From positions 1 through 7,102 of the forward strand of contig JALVSV010000065.1 in assembly GCA_027024125.1 (NCBI GenBank): a stretch of DNA of 7,102 nt, read 5' to 3'. Below are positions 1 to 5,824 of the stretch, one piece after another; within the stretch, counting starts at the first letter, position 1, and every line of letters begins with the position of its first letter. Position numbers and translations under genes: made by a program. This DNA is from Methylothermaceae bacterium. GTDB taxonomy: Bacteria > Pseudomonadota > Gammaproteobacteria > Methylococcales > Methylothermaceae. The notes beneath the pieces were generated by a model that had not been told where the DNA came from, made no database searches, and worked only from the letters and a program-made list of their open reading frames with translations.

Positions 1-2187
1 AGCCAGGAGATCTCTGGCCACCTTTTGCTGGTTGTGATGGCGCCTTTGCAGCGTCTGCGATAGAGGAAGATAATACTGGTCAGTGTACTGGCGTATCATC
101 CGGTTGGCGGAGAAGAAAGGGGTCAATTTGGCCATGCTCTCGCGCATCCTGGCGATCCATGCGGTGGGAATGCCGCGGCTGTCACGGTCGTAGAATGCCG
201 GGACGACTTCCCGTTCCAGGATGTCGTAGAGCTGAAGGGCCTCGTGCTGGTCCCAATTTGGATCGTCGTCATGTTCGGCGCCATCACCGATGTGCCAGCC
301 AAGAGCGGGATCGAAAGCTTCGGCCCACCAACCATCCAATTCGGAGATATTGATGCCACCGTTGACCAGCACCTTCATTCCTGAGGTGCCACAAGCTTCC
401 CATGGCCTCCTTGGAGTATTGACCCACACGTCCACTCCTTCGACCAGTTGTTCTGCCAGCTGCATGTCGTAATCTGGAAGAAATATGATCTTGCCGGCAA
501 TTTCAGGGTGGTAGCGGATGAATTCTATCCAGGCCCGAATCATGCCTTTCCCCACATAATCCTGGGGATGTGCCTTGCCGGCGATGACCATTTGCACGGG
601 TCGCGTGGGGTTCTGTAACAGTCTGATCAATCGTTGGGGATCGGTCAGCAACAGATTGGGTCGTTTATAAGCGGTGAAACGGCGGGCAAAACCCAGGGTC
701 AGAATGTTGGGATCCAGCAGGGTCGTGTTTTCAGGGAGGTAATTGAAGGCATAGGGGCGTTGGGAGTGATAATTGCGCACGAAATCGACCAATCTTCTCC
801 GGTTGCGGGTTCGAAATTCCCACAATTGGTCTGCGGGTACCTTGCGAATGGATTGACCTGTCTGACAGGGATCGCATATCCAGCGCTCCCGGCCACAGGC
901 ATTCGTCCACAGTCGGTCGGAAAAAGGAGAATCCCACGAAGGCGTATGGACACCATTGGTAATGTGGCCGACCGGGATCTCCCACTGAGGCCACCGTGGA
1001 AACAGAGGCTGAAAGATTCGCCGGCTGACCTTGCCATGGAGGCGGCTGACGGCATTGACGGCGATGCTTCCGTGGATGGCCAGCCATGCCATATTGAACG
1101 GTTCGTCGCGGTTGTTGGGATTAGCGCGTCCCAGGGCCAGCAGTTCGTCCAGTGAAATTCTCAGCAGCTCGCAATAAAATCCCAGGTAGCGTTCGATCAG
1201 ATGGGGGGAGAAGCGGTCGAAGCCCGCTTCCACGGGGGTATGAGTGGTGAACAGGTTACCGGCGCGGGTTACGGTCAGGGCCAGGGTGAAATCCACCTGA
1301 TGTGCTTTCATGTAGCACCTGGCTCTTTCCAGAACCGCCAATGCTGCATGTCCCTCGTTTAGATGGCAGACGGATGGATCGAGCCCCAGGATTTGCAGCA
1401 ACTGCCAGCCGACGATTCCCAGCAGCATTTCCTGCTGCAACCGCTGTTCGGTCCCACCCCCATAGAGTCTGTCAGTGAGGCAACGGTCGGAAGGAGGATT
1501 GGCGGGGTCATTGAGGTCCAGAAGATACAGGCGGTTACGGCCTACCTGCGCCTCCCATACCCTGACCCACAGGTCGAAACCGTTGAAACGATAACGCAGC
1601 CGAAGCAGCTGGCCGTTATCGTCACGTACCGCCCGGACCGGCATCTCCCATGGATTGTTGTTGGGGTAAAGTTCAGTTTGATTCCCTTGTTCGTCTATGA
1701 TTTGGCGGAAATAGCCTTCCTGGTAGAACAATCCAACGCCTACCACGGGGACGCCAAGGTCGCTGCAGCTTTTGAGGAAATCTCCTGCCAGAATGCCCAA
1801 GCCGCCGGAATACAGTGGCAATGCTTCTGTCAGTCCGTATTCCATGCTGAAATAGGCGATGCATTCCAGCGGTGAGTCTTCCTTGTGTTCCTGGAACCAG
1901 GTGGGCTTTTCCAGATAGGATTGACGCTCCTTGGCCAGTTCTTTGAGTTTCCGGCAGAAATTTCGGTTTTTAGTCAGTGTTTCCAGTCGGGCTGGGGAGA
2001 TGCTCTGCAGGATCAGCCAGGGATTGCCCGTGCGATCCCATAACTCAGGGTCGAGGGTTTCCCACAATACGTCGCTGACATGACTCCAGGACCAACGGAG
2101 GTCAAGGGCAAGGGGAATGAGTTCAGAAAGCTCTTGCGGGATGGTGGGAAAAGGACTGGGTATGTGATCGGCCATAGGTCTATCCAT
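1..2187 (-). CDS. glgP: Alpha-glucan (glycogen/maltodextrin) phosphorylase, type-2 family with DUF3417 N-terminus; C-terminus cut by window edge
   Basis: This enzyme should remove glucose 1-phosphate from the ends of storage alpha-glucans in the cytoplasm, using pyridoxal phosphate. Translating the minus strand from 2187 gives 729 uninterrupted residues running off the left edge. The family is usually near 850 aa, so roughly the last 120 are missing. The N-terminal part (about residues 15-60, with LALDLRWSWSH) resembles DUF3417. Then come an AYFSMEYGL segment, HLNEGH (275-280), THTPVEAGFDRF (His316), TNGVH (410-414) and EACGTSGMK, whose Lys605 is the expected PLP-binding lysine, followed by LDGWW. 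These motifs match the short bacterial/archaeal phosphorylases rather than the classical GlgP/MalP form. The start is uncertain: ATG at 2187 has no clear ribosome site, while an in-frame ATG at 2175 has a weak GGA seven bases upstream. No other glycogen gene is visible. The family call is firm; the substrate is inferred. Confidence 0.95.
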   Translation of the reverse strand, partial: MDRPMADHIPSPFPTIPQELSELIPLALDLRWSWSHVSDVLWETLDPELWDRTGNPWLILQSISPARLETLTKNRNFCRKLKELAKERQSYLEKPTWFQEHKEDSPLECIAYFSMEYGLTEALPLYSGGLGILAGDFLKSCSDLGVPVVGVGLFYQEGYFRQIIDEQGNQTELYPNNNPWEMPVRAVRDDNGQLLRLRYRFNGFDLWVRVWEAQVGRNRLYLLDLNDPANPPSDRCLTDRLYGGGTEQRLQQEMLLGIVGWQLLQILGLDPSVCHLNEGHAALAVLERARCYMKAHQVDFTLALTVTRAGNLFTTHTPVEAGFDRFSPHLIERYLGFYCELLRISLDELLALGRANPNNRDEPFNMAWLAIHGSIAVNAVSRLHGKVSRRIFQPLFPRWPQWEIPVGHITNGVHTPSWDSPFSDRLWTNACGRERWICDPCQTGQSIRKVPADQLWEFRTRNRRRLVDFVRNYHSQRPYAFNYLPENTTLLDPNILTLGFARRFTAYKRPNLLLTDPQRLIRLLQNPTRPVQMVIAGKAHPQDYVGKGMIRAWIEFIRYHPEIAGKIIFLPDYDMQLAEQLVEGVDVWVNTPRRPWEACGTSGMKVLVNGGINISELDGWWAEAFDPALGWHIGDGAEHDDDPNWDQHEALQLYDILEREVVPAFYDRDSRGIPTAWIARMRESMAKLTPFFSANRMIRQYTDQYYLPLSQTLQRRHHNQQKVARDLLA

Positions 2188-2392
2188 GGAGGGTTCAAAA
2201 ACGATACGTTAATATTCTGATATTCTAGCGTCGTTTCAGTACCCTGGATATTACAATCCTGTGTCGGCAGGCCGAAGGCCGATGGGTGGGAAATAGAAAC
2301 AATAAACCGGAACCGGAACGGATCTGGTCCGTGACAGGTAAAAAAGAAAGACGCGTGCTAACGTAATAACTGATTCGCTACGGTGTGCGTAT
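2188..2392. other. Intergenic spacer upstream of the phosphorylase gene, with small repeats
   Basis: I see no gene here. Read on the minus strand it lies between the stop of the four-cysteine gene and the phosphorylase start, so it should hold the phosphorylase promoter. I could not pick a convincing -35/-10 pair; the AT-rich stretch near 2210-2228, with a repeated ATATTCT, is the likeliest place. Other marks are a compact palindrome GGCC-GAA-GGCC (2270-2280), a near-perfect CCGGAA tandem (2307-2318) running into a 5-bp hairpin ACGGA/TCCGT (2318-2332), and an imperfect inverted repeat AAACGA/TCGTTT flanking the AT-rich stretch (2198-2236). None has the U-tract of an intrinsic terminator. Confidence 0.4.
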
Positions 2393-2614
2393 TCACCGCA
2401 ACCACTCAGCGCGCAATTTTTTGCACCGAGAGGCCCATTCACAGTTTCGTTTGCAAAAATAACGCTCGTCTGTTCCGAAACAGGGTCTGAACTTGATGAT
2501 CTGACTTTCTTCCATGGCATTTAATGCGGAAGGGTTAGGATGATCCCTTTCAGAAACCTCAGGATCAAGGGGTGCTTCGTGATCGACAGGGGATATGGCA
2601 GCTGGCATGCCCAT
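2393..2614 (-). CDS. Small four-cysteine protein of unknown function
   Basis: I do not recognise a named family for this 73-aa protein. The first ~35 residues are acidic, proline-rich and probably disordered. The C-terminal half is compact and basic, with four cysteines spaced C-x8-C-x3-C-x5-C, a tryptophan inside the last interval, and an ending of AEWLR. Such spacing suits binding of a zinc ion or an iron-sulfur cluster, but that is inference. It has no signal peptide or membrane span, so it should be cytoplasmic. The start at 2614 is well supported: a strong ribosome site, GGAGGAGA, ends about six bases upstream. A competing ATG at 2621 is in another frame and overlaps that site. The gene is divergent from hypB across a 158-bp spacer and lies in the same direction as the phosphorylase gene. 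A longer overlapping minus frame (2251-2520) has no comparable start signal. Confidence 0.72.
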   Translation of the reverse strand: MGMPAAISPVDHEAPLDPEVSERDHPNPSALNAMEESQIIKFRPCFGTDERYFCKRNCEWASRCKKLRAEWLR

Positions 2615-2664
2615 AGCGCATCTCCTCCGTAAATATTAGGGGAAATTTGTATTTCATGAGATTG

Positions 2665-2718
2665 TATTCAAGGGAAAAAGTTCCATTTTTTTGAATAAGT
2701 TTGGTGCTGCCTTATGGT
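2665..2718. promoter_or_regulatory. Divergent control region between the four-cysteine gene and hypB, with an inverted repeat
   Basis: The 158-bp divergent spacer contains a perfect 7-bp inverted repeat, TATTCAA (2665-2671) and TTGAATA (2691-2697), enclosing a second small one, GGAA-AAAG-TTCC (2673-2684). Read rightwards, TTGAAT (2691-2696) sits 16 bp before TATGGT (2713-2718), a plausible but imperfect sigma70 promoter for hypB. Read leftwards, the other arm also reads TTGAAT, but its -10 partner is weak. The repeat could be an operator serving both genes or chance in AT-rich DNA. The right arm is preceded by a run of seven Ts that could also suggest a weak hairpin terminator, although no gene would need one here. 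Confidence 0.35.
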
Positions 2719-2772
2719 TGAGGTATTTTGTGGATTCAAGCCATTGTGGAAGACGATATAGGAGGATGTGCC

Positions 2773-3522
2773 ATGTGTGCGACTTGTGGTTGCGGTCAAC
2801 CTGATCCTGTTTCCGGGCATTCCCATCATCAACGCCATGACACGTTGCGCCTGCTCAAAATAGAGCAGGATCTATTGGCCAAAAATGATCGCTATGCTAC
2901 TTCGAATCGGAACTGGCTGAATGAACGAGCCATTCTGGTCCTGAATCTGGTGTCCAGCCCCGGAGCTGGCAAGACTTCCCTGCTGGTGCAGACTCTGAAG
3001 GATCTGAAATCAGAGATCCCTTTTGCCGTCATCGAGGGGGATCAACAGACTTCCCGTGATACCGACAGGATCAGGGGCTGTGGTGTCCCCGCGATCCAGA
3101 TCAACACAGGTAAGGGATGTCATTTGGACGCTCACCAGATTGGCCATGCTCTGCGGGATCTGGAGCCGGTATCCGGTTCAGTGGTTATGATCGAAAACGT
3201 GGGAAATCTTGTGTGTCCCGCCGCTTTCGATCTGGGTGAAGATGGCAAGGTCGTCGTGCTCTCGGTCACCGAGGGAGACGACAAACCCATCAAATATCCC
3301 AACATGTTTCATGAGGCACGGCTTATGATCATCAGCAAGATCGACCTGCTGCCTCATGTGGATTTCGACGTGGCTCAATGTATCGAATATGCCCGAAGAA
3401 TCAACCAGAAACTCGAGGTCATTCAATTATCGGTCAAAACCGGGGTTGGCCTGGAATCATGGTATCGATGGTTACGTAGCGTGCACGACCTGAAAGTTGG
3501 CACACCCGCAGAGGTTTCCTGA
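2773..3522 (+). CDS. hypB: HypB, nickel-binding GTPase for [NiFe]-hydrogenase (and possibly urease) maturation
   Basis: HypB is a cytoplasmic SIMIBI-class GTPase that, with HypA, delivers nickel to the active site of [NiFe]-hydrogenase. The 249-aa protein starts MCATCGCG, with Cys2, Cys5 and Cys7 matching the high-affinity nickel site of E. coli HypB. A short His-rich patch (GHSHHQRH) follows. The P-loop is SSPGAGKT (61-68). The metal site in the G domain is visible as CH at 116-117 and Cys148 in ENVGNLVC, with the same 32-residue spacing as E. coli Cys166/Cys198. The base-recognition motif is SKID (188-191) instead of NKxD. ATG 2773 is chosen because the CxxCGC motif must be N-terminal and TAGGAGGA lies six bases upstream; a TTG at 2728 would only add a tail. 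The stop overlaps the corA start by one base (TGATG), implying coupling. No hypA, hypC-F or hydrogenase gene is in the window. Confidence 0.96.
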   Translation: MCATCGCGQPDPVSGHSHHQRHDTLRLLKIEQDLLAKNDRYATSNRNWLNERAILVLNLVSSPGAGKTSLLVQTLKDLKSEIPFAVIEGDQQTSRDTDRIRGCGVPAIQINTGKGCHLDAHQIGHALRDLEPVSGSVVMIENVGNLVCPAAFDLGEDGKVVVLSVTEGDDKPIKYPNMFHEARLMIISKIDLLPHVDFDVAQCIEYARRINQKLEVIQLSVKTGVGLESWYRWLRSVHDLKVGTPAEVS

Positions 3523-4499
3523 TGAAGCCCATGATCAAAGGCTACAGTTATGATGCCACAGAGTTTCTTCAAGGTGAGAGTGAGGCATTGGAACTGCTTC
3601 ATGACTGGCGGCACACCGATCGGGTAACCTGGATACGGATACAGGGGCGCCCCAATGCCGAATGGATGCAACGATATGGAGAATTGCTGGGATGGCACCC
3701 TTTGGCCCAGGAGGATATTCTGGAGGGGGAGCAGCGTCCCAAGATGGAACCTTATGACGGACAGTTGTTCATTGTGCTCAATGTGCCCAGCTATGAACAG
3801 GGAGAGATCAGACAGAAGCAGGTATATATCTCCCTGCAGCGCAATCATTTGGTGACCGTGTTCGAGGATGAGTCAGATCCCTTTGGGGAACTGGAGAGGC
3901 GGCTTCACAACCCTTCGGACAAATTGCGCCGGATGGACCTGGATTATTTGTTCTATGAGATTCTGGACGTGGTGGTCGACTGTACTTTTCCTATACTCGA
4001 GATCTTCGAGGATCAGCTGGAGGAATTGGAGGCGAGTCTGGTGGTTGCGCCTGATCGGAAGATGCTGAAGCAGGTCTACCAGGTCCGCCACGATATCCTG
4101 TTGCTACGCCGTAGTGCCTGGCCACAGCGGGAAACCCTGGGCCGACTGTTGCGGGAGGCGGATGACTGGGTCAGCGAGCCGGTACGGTTGTATCTGCGCG
4201 ATTGCAACGATCACGCCACTCAGATTCTGGATTTGTTGAAGTCCTTTGCCGATACCAGCGCCAACCTGCTCGACGTCTATCTTTCCAGCGCCAGCATGCG
4301 CACCAACGAGATCATGCGTGTGCTGACGGTGATCGCCACGATCTTCATGCCCCTGACCTTCATTACAGGAATCTATGGTATGAATTTCCGTTATATGCCT
4401 GAACTCGAAATGCGCTATGGTTATCCGGCCGTTTTGGGTTTGTGCCTGATCATTGCTACAGGATTGTTGCTTTGGTTCCGCCGTAAGGGGTGGCTCTAG
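3522..4499 (+). CDS. corA: CorA-family divalent-cation (Mg2+/Co2+/Ni2+) channel
   Basis: CorA proteins are homopentameric inner-membrane channels that admit Mg2+ and, in several members, Co2+ or Ni2+. The 325-aa length is normal. A large soluble N-terminal domain (about 1-255) contains the long acidic helix typical of the funnel (about 155-175, rich in Glu/Asp). Two membrane spans lie near the C-terminus (about 264-285 and 302-318). The selectivity-loop signature YGMN is at 285-288, followed by FRYMPEL, close to the usual FxxMPEL. The short basic C-terminal tail RRKGWL is also typical. The start ATG shares its A with the hypB stop, so translation is probably coupled to hypB and no separate ribosome site is needed. 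Pairing with a nickel GTPase makes nickel or cobalt import a tempting role, but the sequence alone does not show specificity. Confidence 0.95.
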   Translation: MKPMIKGYSYDATEFLQGESEALELLHDWRHTDRVTWIRIQGRPNAEWMQRYGELLGWHPLAQEDILEGEQRPKMEPYDGQLFIVLNVPSYEQGEIRQKQVYISLQRNHLVTVFEDESDPFGELERRLHNPSDKLRRMDLDYLFYEILDVVVDCTFPILEIFEDQLEELEASLVVAPDRKMLKQVYQVRHDILLLRRSAWPQRETLGRLLREADDWVSEPVRLYLRDCNDHATQILDLLKSFADTSANLLDVYLSSASMRTNEIMRVLTVIATIFMPLTFITGIYGMNFRYMPELEMRYGYPAVLGLCLIIATGLLLWFRRKGWL

Positions 4500-4520
4500 C
4501 CGTGAAAAGATGGAACTTTC

Positions 4521-4548
4521 TTGACACCTTAAGGGATATTCGTAGAAT
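4521..4548 (+). promoter_or_regulatory. Strong sigma70-like promoter for the 46-aa membrane protein
   Basis: A perfect -35 box TTGACA (4521-4526) and a five-of-six -10 box TAGAAT (4543-4548) are separated by 16 bp, the best promoter match I found in the window. Transcription should start near 4555, giving a leader of about 60 nt before the small gene at 4618. The spacer begins with the 8-bp palindrome CCTTAAGG (4527-4534), which could be an operator. It lies 22 bp past the corA stop, with no terminator between, so the small gene may also receive read-through from hypB-corA. Confidence 0.72.
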
Positions 4549-4617
4549 GGACTTGTCTGCGTTAGCACGGCAGATATCAATCTCGAATAAATTTTTTAGA
4601 AAAAGGTAGGATGAGCA

Positions 4618-4758
4618 ATGGGAGCTATACTCGATTTAGTTGAAAAAATGCGTACACCCGGCGGCATAGTCGTGACCCTGTTGGTAATTGCGGGCGCATA
4701 TCTGTTTTACAAGTGGGTAATGGCAGAGCCTGAAGACAAAGGCAATGACGGCGAATAA
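4618..4758 (+). CDS. 46-aa single-span small membrane protein of unknown function
   Basis: The protein begins MGAILDLVEKMRTPGG, with a short amphipathic N-terminus carrying two basic residues. A hydrophobic span of about 18 residues follows (about 17-34, IVVTLLVIAGAYLFYKWV), then a soluble acidic tail (EPEDKGNDGE). By the positive-inside rule the N-terminus is probably cytoplasmic, though the Lys after the span weakens this. I do not recognise a family; small bitopic proteins of this kind often sit as subunits or regulators of larger membrane complexes. Support for a real gene: a TAGGA ribosome site ends six bases before ATG 4618, a near-consensus promoter lies about 70 bp upstream, and an intrinsic terminator lies about 110 bp downstream. 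An ATG at 4611 opens only a 10-codon frame. Its small size means automatic callers may omit it. Confidence 0.7.
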   Translation: MGAILDLVEKMRTPGGIVVTLLVIAGAYLFYKWVMAEPEDKGNDGE

Positions 4759-4823
4759 GCCGGAGATTTGTGAGCTGAATTGGAATTGATTTTCCTGATT
4801 AATAGCTAATTTTAGGGAGTTGC

Positions 4824-4837
4824 AAGGGATATCCCTT
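4824..4837. repeat. Perfect 14-bp palindrome
   Basis: AAGGGATATCCCTT is its own reverse complement. It lies between the small membrane-protein gene and its terminator. The first nine bases, AAGGGATAT, also occur in the upstream promoter at 4531-4539. It could be a protein-binding site or a small hairpin in the 3' UTR; it may also be chance. Confidence 0.45.
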
Positions 4838-4870
4838 AGGCTTTGATGGAAATTAGGTCTTCTCCCTTTC

Positions 4871-4907
4871 AAAAAGAGCGGGATGCATCGCGCACCCCGC
4901 TCTTTTT
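4871..4907 (+). terminator. Intrinsic (Rho-independent) terminator, probably bidirectional
   Basis: A perfect 12-bp stem, AAAAAGAGCGGG (4871-4882) with CCCGCTCTTTTT (4896-4907), encloses a 13-nt loop. The stem ends in a T-run on the plus strand and an A-run at its base gives a T-run on the minus strand, so it can work both ways. It ends the transcript of the small membrane protein (and any read-through from hypB-corA) and insulates the next gene. Confidence 0.9.
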
Positions 4908-4930
4908 GTTTATGATGATCAACAAATGAA

Positions 4931-4977
4931 AAGCCAATGGAACAGCGAAATTGGCTTCAAAGACATTGCTGTCTTTG
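4931..4977 (+). other. Two abutting hairpins in the leader region of the DUF2782 gene
   Basis: Hairpin 1 pairs AAGCCAAT (4931-4938) with ATTGGCTT (4950-4957), an 8-bp stem with an 11-nt loop. Hairpin 2 starts at the very next base: CAAAGAC (4958-4964) pairs with GTCTTTG (4971-4977), a 7-bp stem with a 6-nt loop. Both stems are perfect. No T-run follows, so this is not an ordinary terminator. The 154-nt stretch between the upstream terminator and ATG 5062 has no other obvious content. It could be a structured 5' UTR or part of a small RNA; I found no convincing promoter for either. Confidence 0.45.
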
Positions 4978-5061
4978 TCAGGTAAAACGACATGGTTCCA
5001 AGTGTCCTGTTATGGATGTAAACGATCATTCCCGAGACTAACTTTCCAGAGGGGCGGGGAA

Positions 5062-5385
5062 ATGAGAACGATGGGTTTTATTTTTTTGTTCGGATTGGCC
5101 TTGGCTGCAAGAGCTGTGGACGACAGTCCTCCGGAATTGGAGCCCTTGCCTGAGCCGGAGGTGGGAGAAGAAGAGCTGCAACCCGAAGTGACCATTCGCC
5201 GTGAAGGTAAGAACAAGGTCGAGGAGTACAGCATTGGTGGACGTGTCTATATGATCAAGGTGATCCCGCCCATCGGACCACCCTATTATTTATTGGACAC
5301 CGATGGTGATGGCAACATGGATGTAAGGCGCAGCGACCTGGAAGAGACCCTGCACATTCACCAGTGGAGGATTCTGGAGTGGTGA
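5062..5385 (+). CDS. DUF2782-family secreted protein of unknown function
   Basis: This 107-aa protein has a signal peptide (MRTMGFIFLFGLALAARA) with likely cleavage after ARA at residue 18, so it should reach the periplasm. An acidic, proline-rich linker (about 21-42) follows, then the conserved DUF2782 core from EVTIRREGKNKVEEY to the C-terminus, including YMIKVIPPIGPPYYLLD. Residues 79-87 (DTDGDGNMD) match a DxDxDG calcium-binding-type loop, so metal binding is possible. ATG 5062 is chosen because it places the signal peptide at the N-terminus and follows a G-rich ribosome site (GGGGCGGGGA); upstream in-frame starts from 4951 would bury the signal sequence. In many gammaproteobacteria, as I recall, this family lies beside polA, which is absent here. 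The gene converges on ycgN, with 3 bp between stop codons and no visible terminator. Confidence 0.88.
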   Translation: MRTMGFIFLFGLALAARAVDDSPPELEPLPEPEVGEEELQPEVTIRREGKNKVEEYSIGGRVYMIKVIPPIGPPYYLLDTDGDGNMDVRRSDLEETLHIHQWRILEW

Positions 5386-5388
5386 GTT

Positions 5389-5820
5389 TCAGCGTAATTC
5401 TTCCACCACGTGGTCGCTAATTTCGTCCACTTGTCTTTCCGGTACGGCGAAACTGCTGATGGAAACCCCGGCTTCCATGACACTGGATGGGTTCTTGCTG
5501 ATCAAGGGGTGCCATTCGGGCAATGGTTTGCCTTCCGAAAGCAGCCGATAGCTGCATGTGGCAGGCAGCCAGTCCAGCGGAGGAAAATCTTCTTTCAGAT
5601 CCATGCAGTCAGGGACCAGTCGTTGCCGGATCCGGTAACGGGTACAACGCCCCTGATCCAGATCGAACAGGTCGCATACCACATTGGTGTAAAGAATCTC
5701 TCCGGTGTCTATGTCGGAGATCTTATGCAGGCAACAGCGGCCACAGCGGTCGCACAGGCTTTCCCACTCCTCTTCGGTCATTTCCTGTAACGATTTGGCT
5801 TCCCAGAAAAGTTGGCTCAT
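5389..5820 (-). CDS. ycgN: YcgN / UPF0260 family cysteine-cluster protein
   Basis: This 143-aa cytoplasmic protein belongs to the UPF0260 (YcgN) family, related to the YkgJ-type zinc/iron-chelating proteins; its biochemical role is not established. The sequence tracks E. coli YcgN throughout: FWEAKSLQEMTEEEWESLC near the N-terminus, then the cluster C23-x2-C26-x2-C29-C30, Cys49 in YTNVVC, Cys59 in GRC, Cys72 in VPDC and Cys89 in LPATCSYRL. The arrangement suggests a bound metal or Fe-S centre. ATG 5820 is chosen because it aligns with the family start; the open frame extends to 5958, but that extension is antiparallel-frame overlap with the rhomboid gene and does not match the family. It begins 4 bp after the rhomboid stop, so the two are almost certainly co-transcribed; the weak ribosome site lies within the end of the rhomboid gene. 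Confidence 0.92.
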   Translation of the reverse strand: MSQLFWEAKSLQEMTEEEWESLCDRCGRCCLHKISDIDTGEILYTNVVCDLFDLDQGRCTRYRIRQRLVPDCMDLKEDFPPLDWLPATCSYRLLSEGKPLPEWHPLISKNPSSVMEAGVSISSFAVPERQVDEISDHVVEELR

Positions 5821-5824
5821 CCGT

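Noticed and set aside
634..1875. Long plus-strand open frames (634-1155 and 1363-1875) opposite the phosphorylase gene
   Set aside because: They lie antisense to a gene with clear conserved motifs, show no recognisable domain, and have no convincing ribosome sites.
2251..2520. 89-codon minus-strand frame overlapping the four-cysteine gene
   Set aside because: No good start signal; the overlapping 2393-2614 frame has a strong ribosome site and a patterned cysteine motif.
2728..2772. Upstream TTG start extending HypB by 15 residues
   Set aside because: It would displace the N-terminal MCxxCGC nickel motif, and the strong ribosome site sits just before ATG 2773.
3423..4580. Minus-strand frames under corA (3423-3848, 4104-4580)
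   Set aside because: They are shadows of the corA reading frame without domains or start signals.
4611..4643. ATG 4611 opening a 10-codon frame before the small membrane-protein gene
   Set aside because: It overlaps ATG 4618 out of frame and is too short to support as a product. It might be a leader peptide, but its start is only two bases from the ribosome site.
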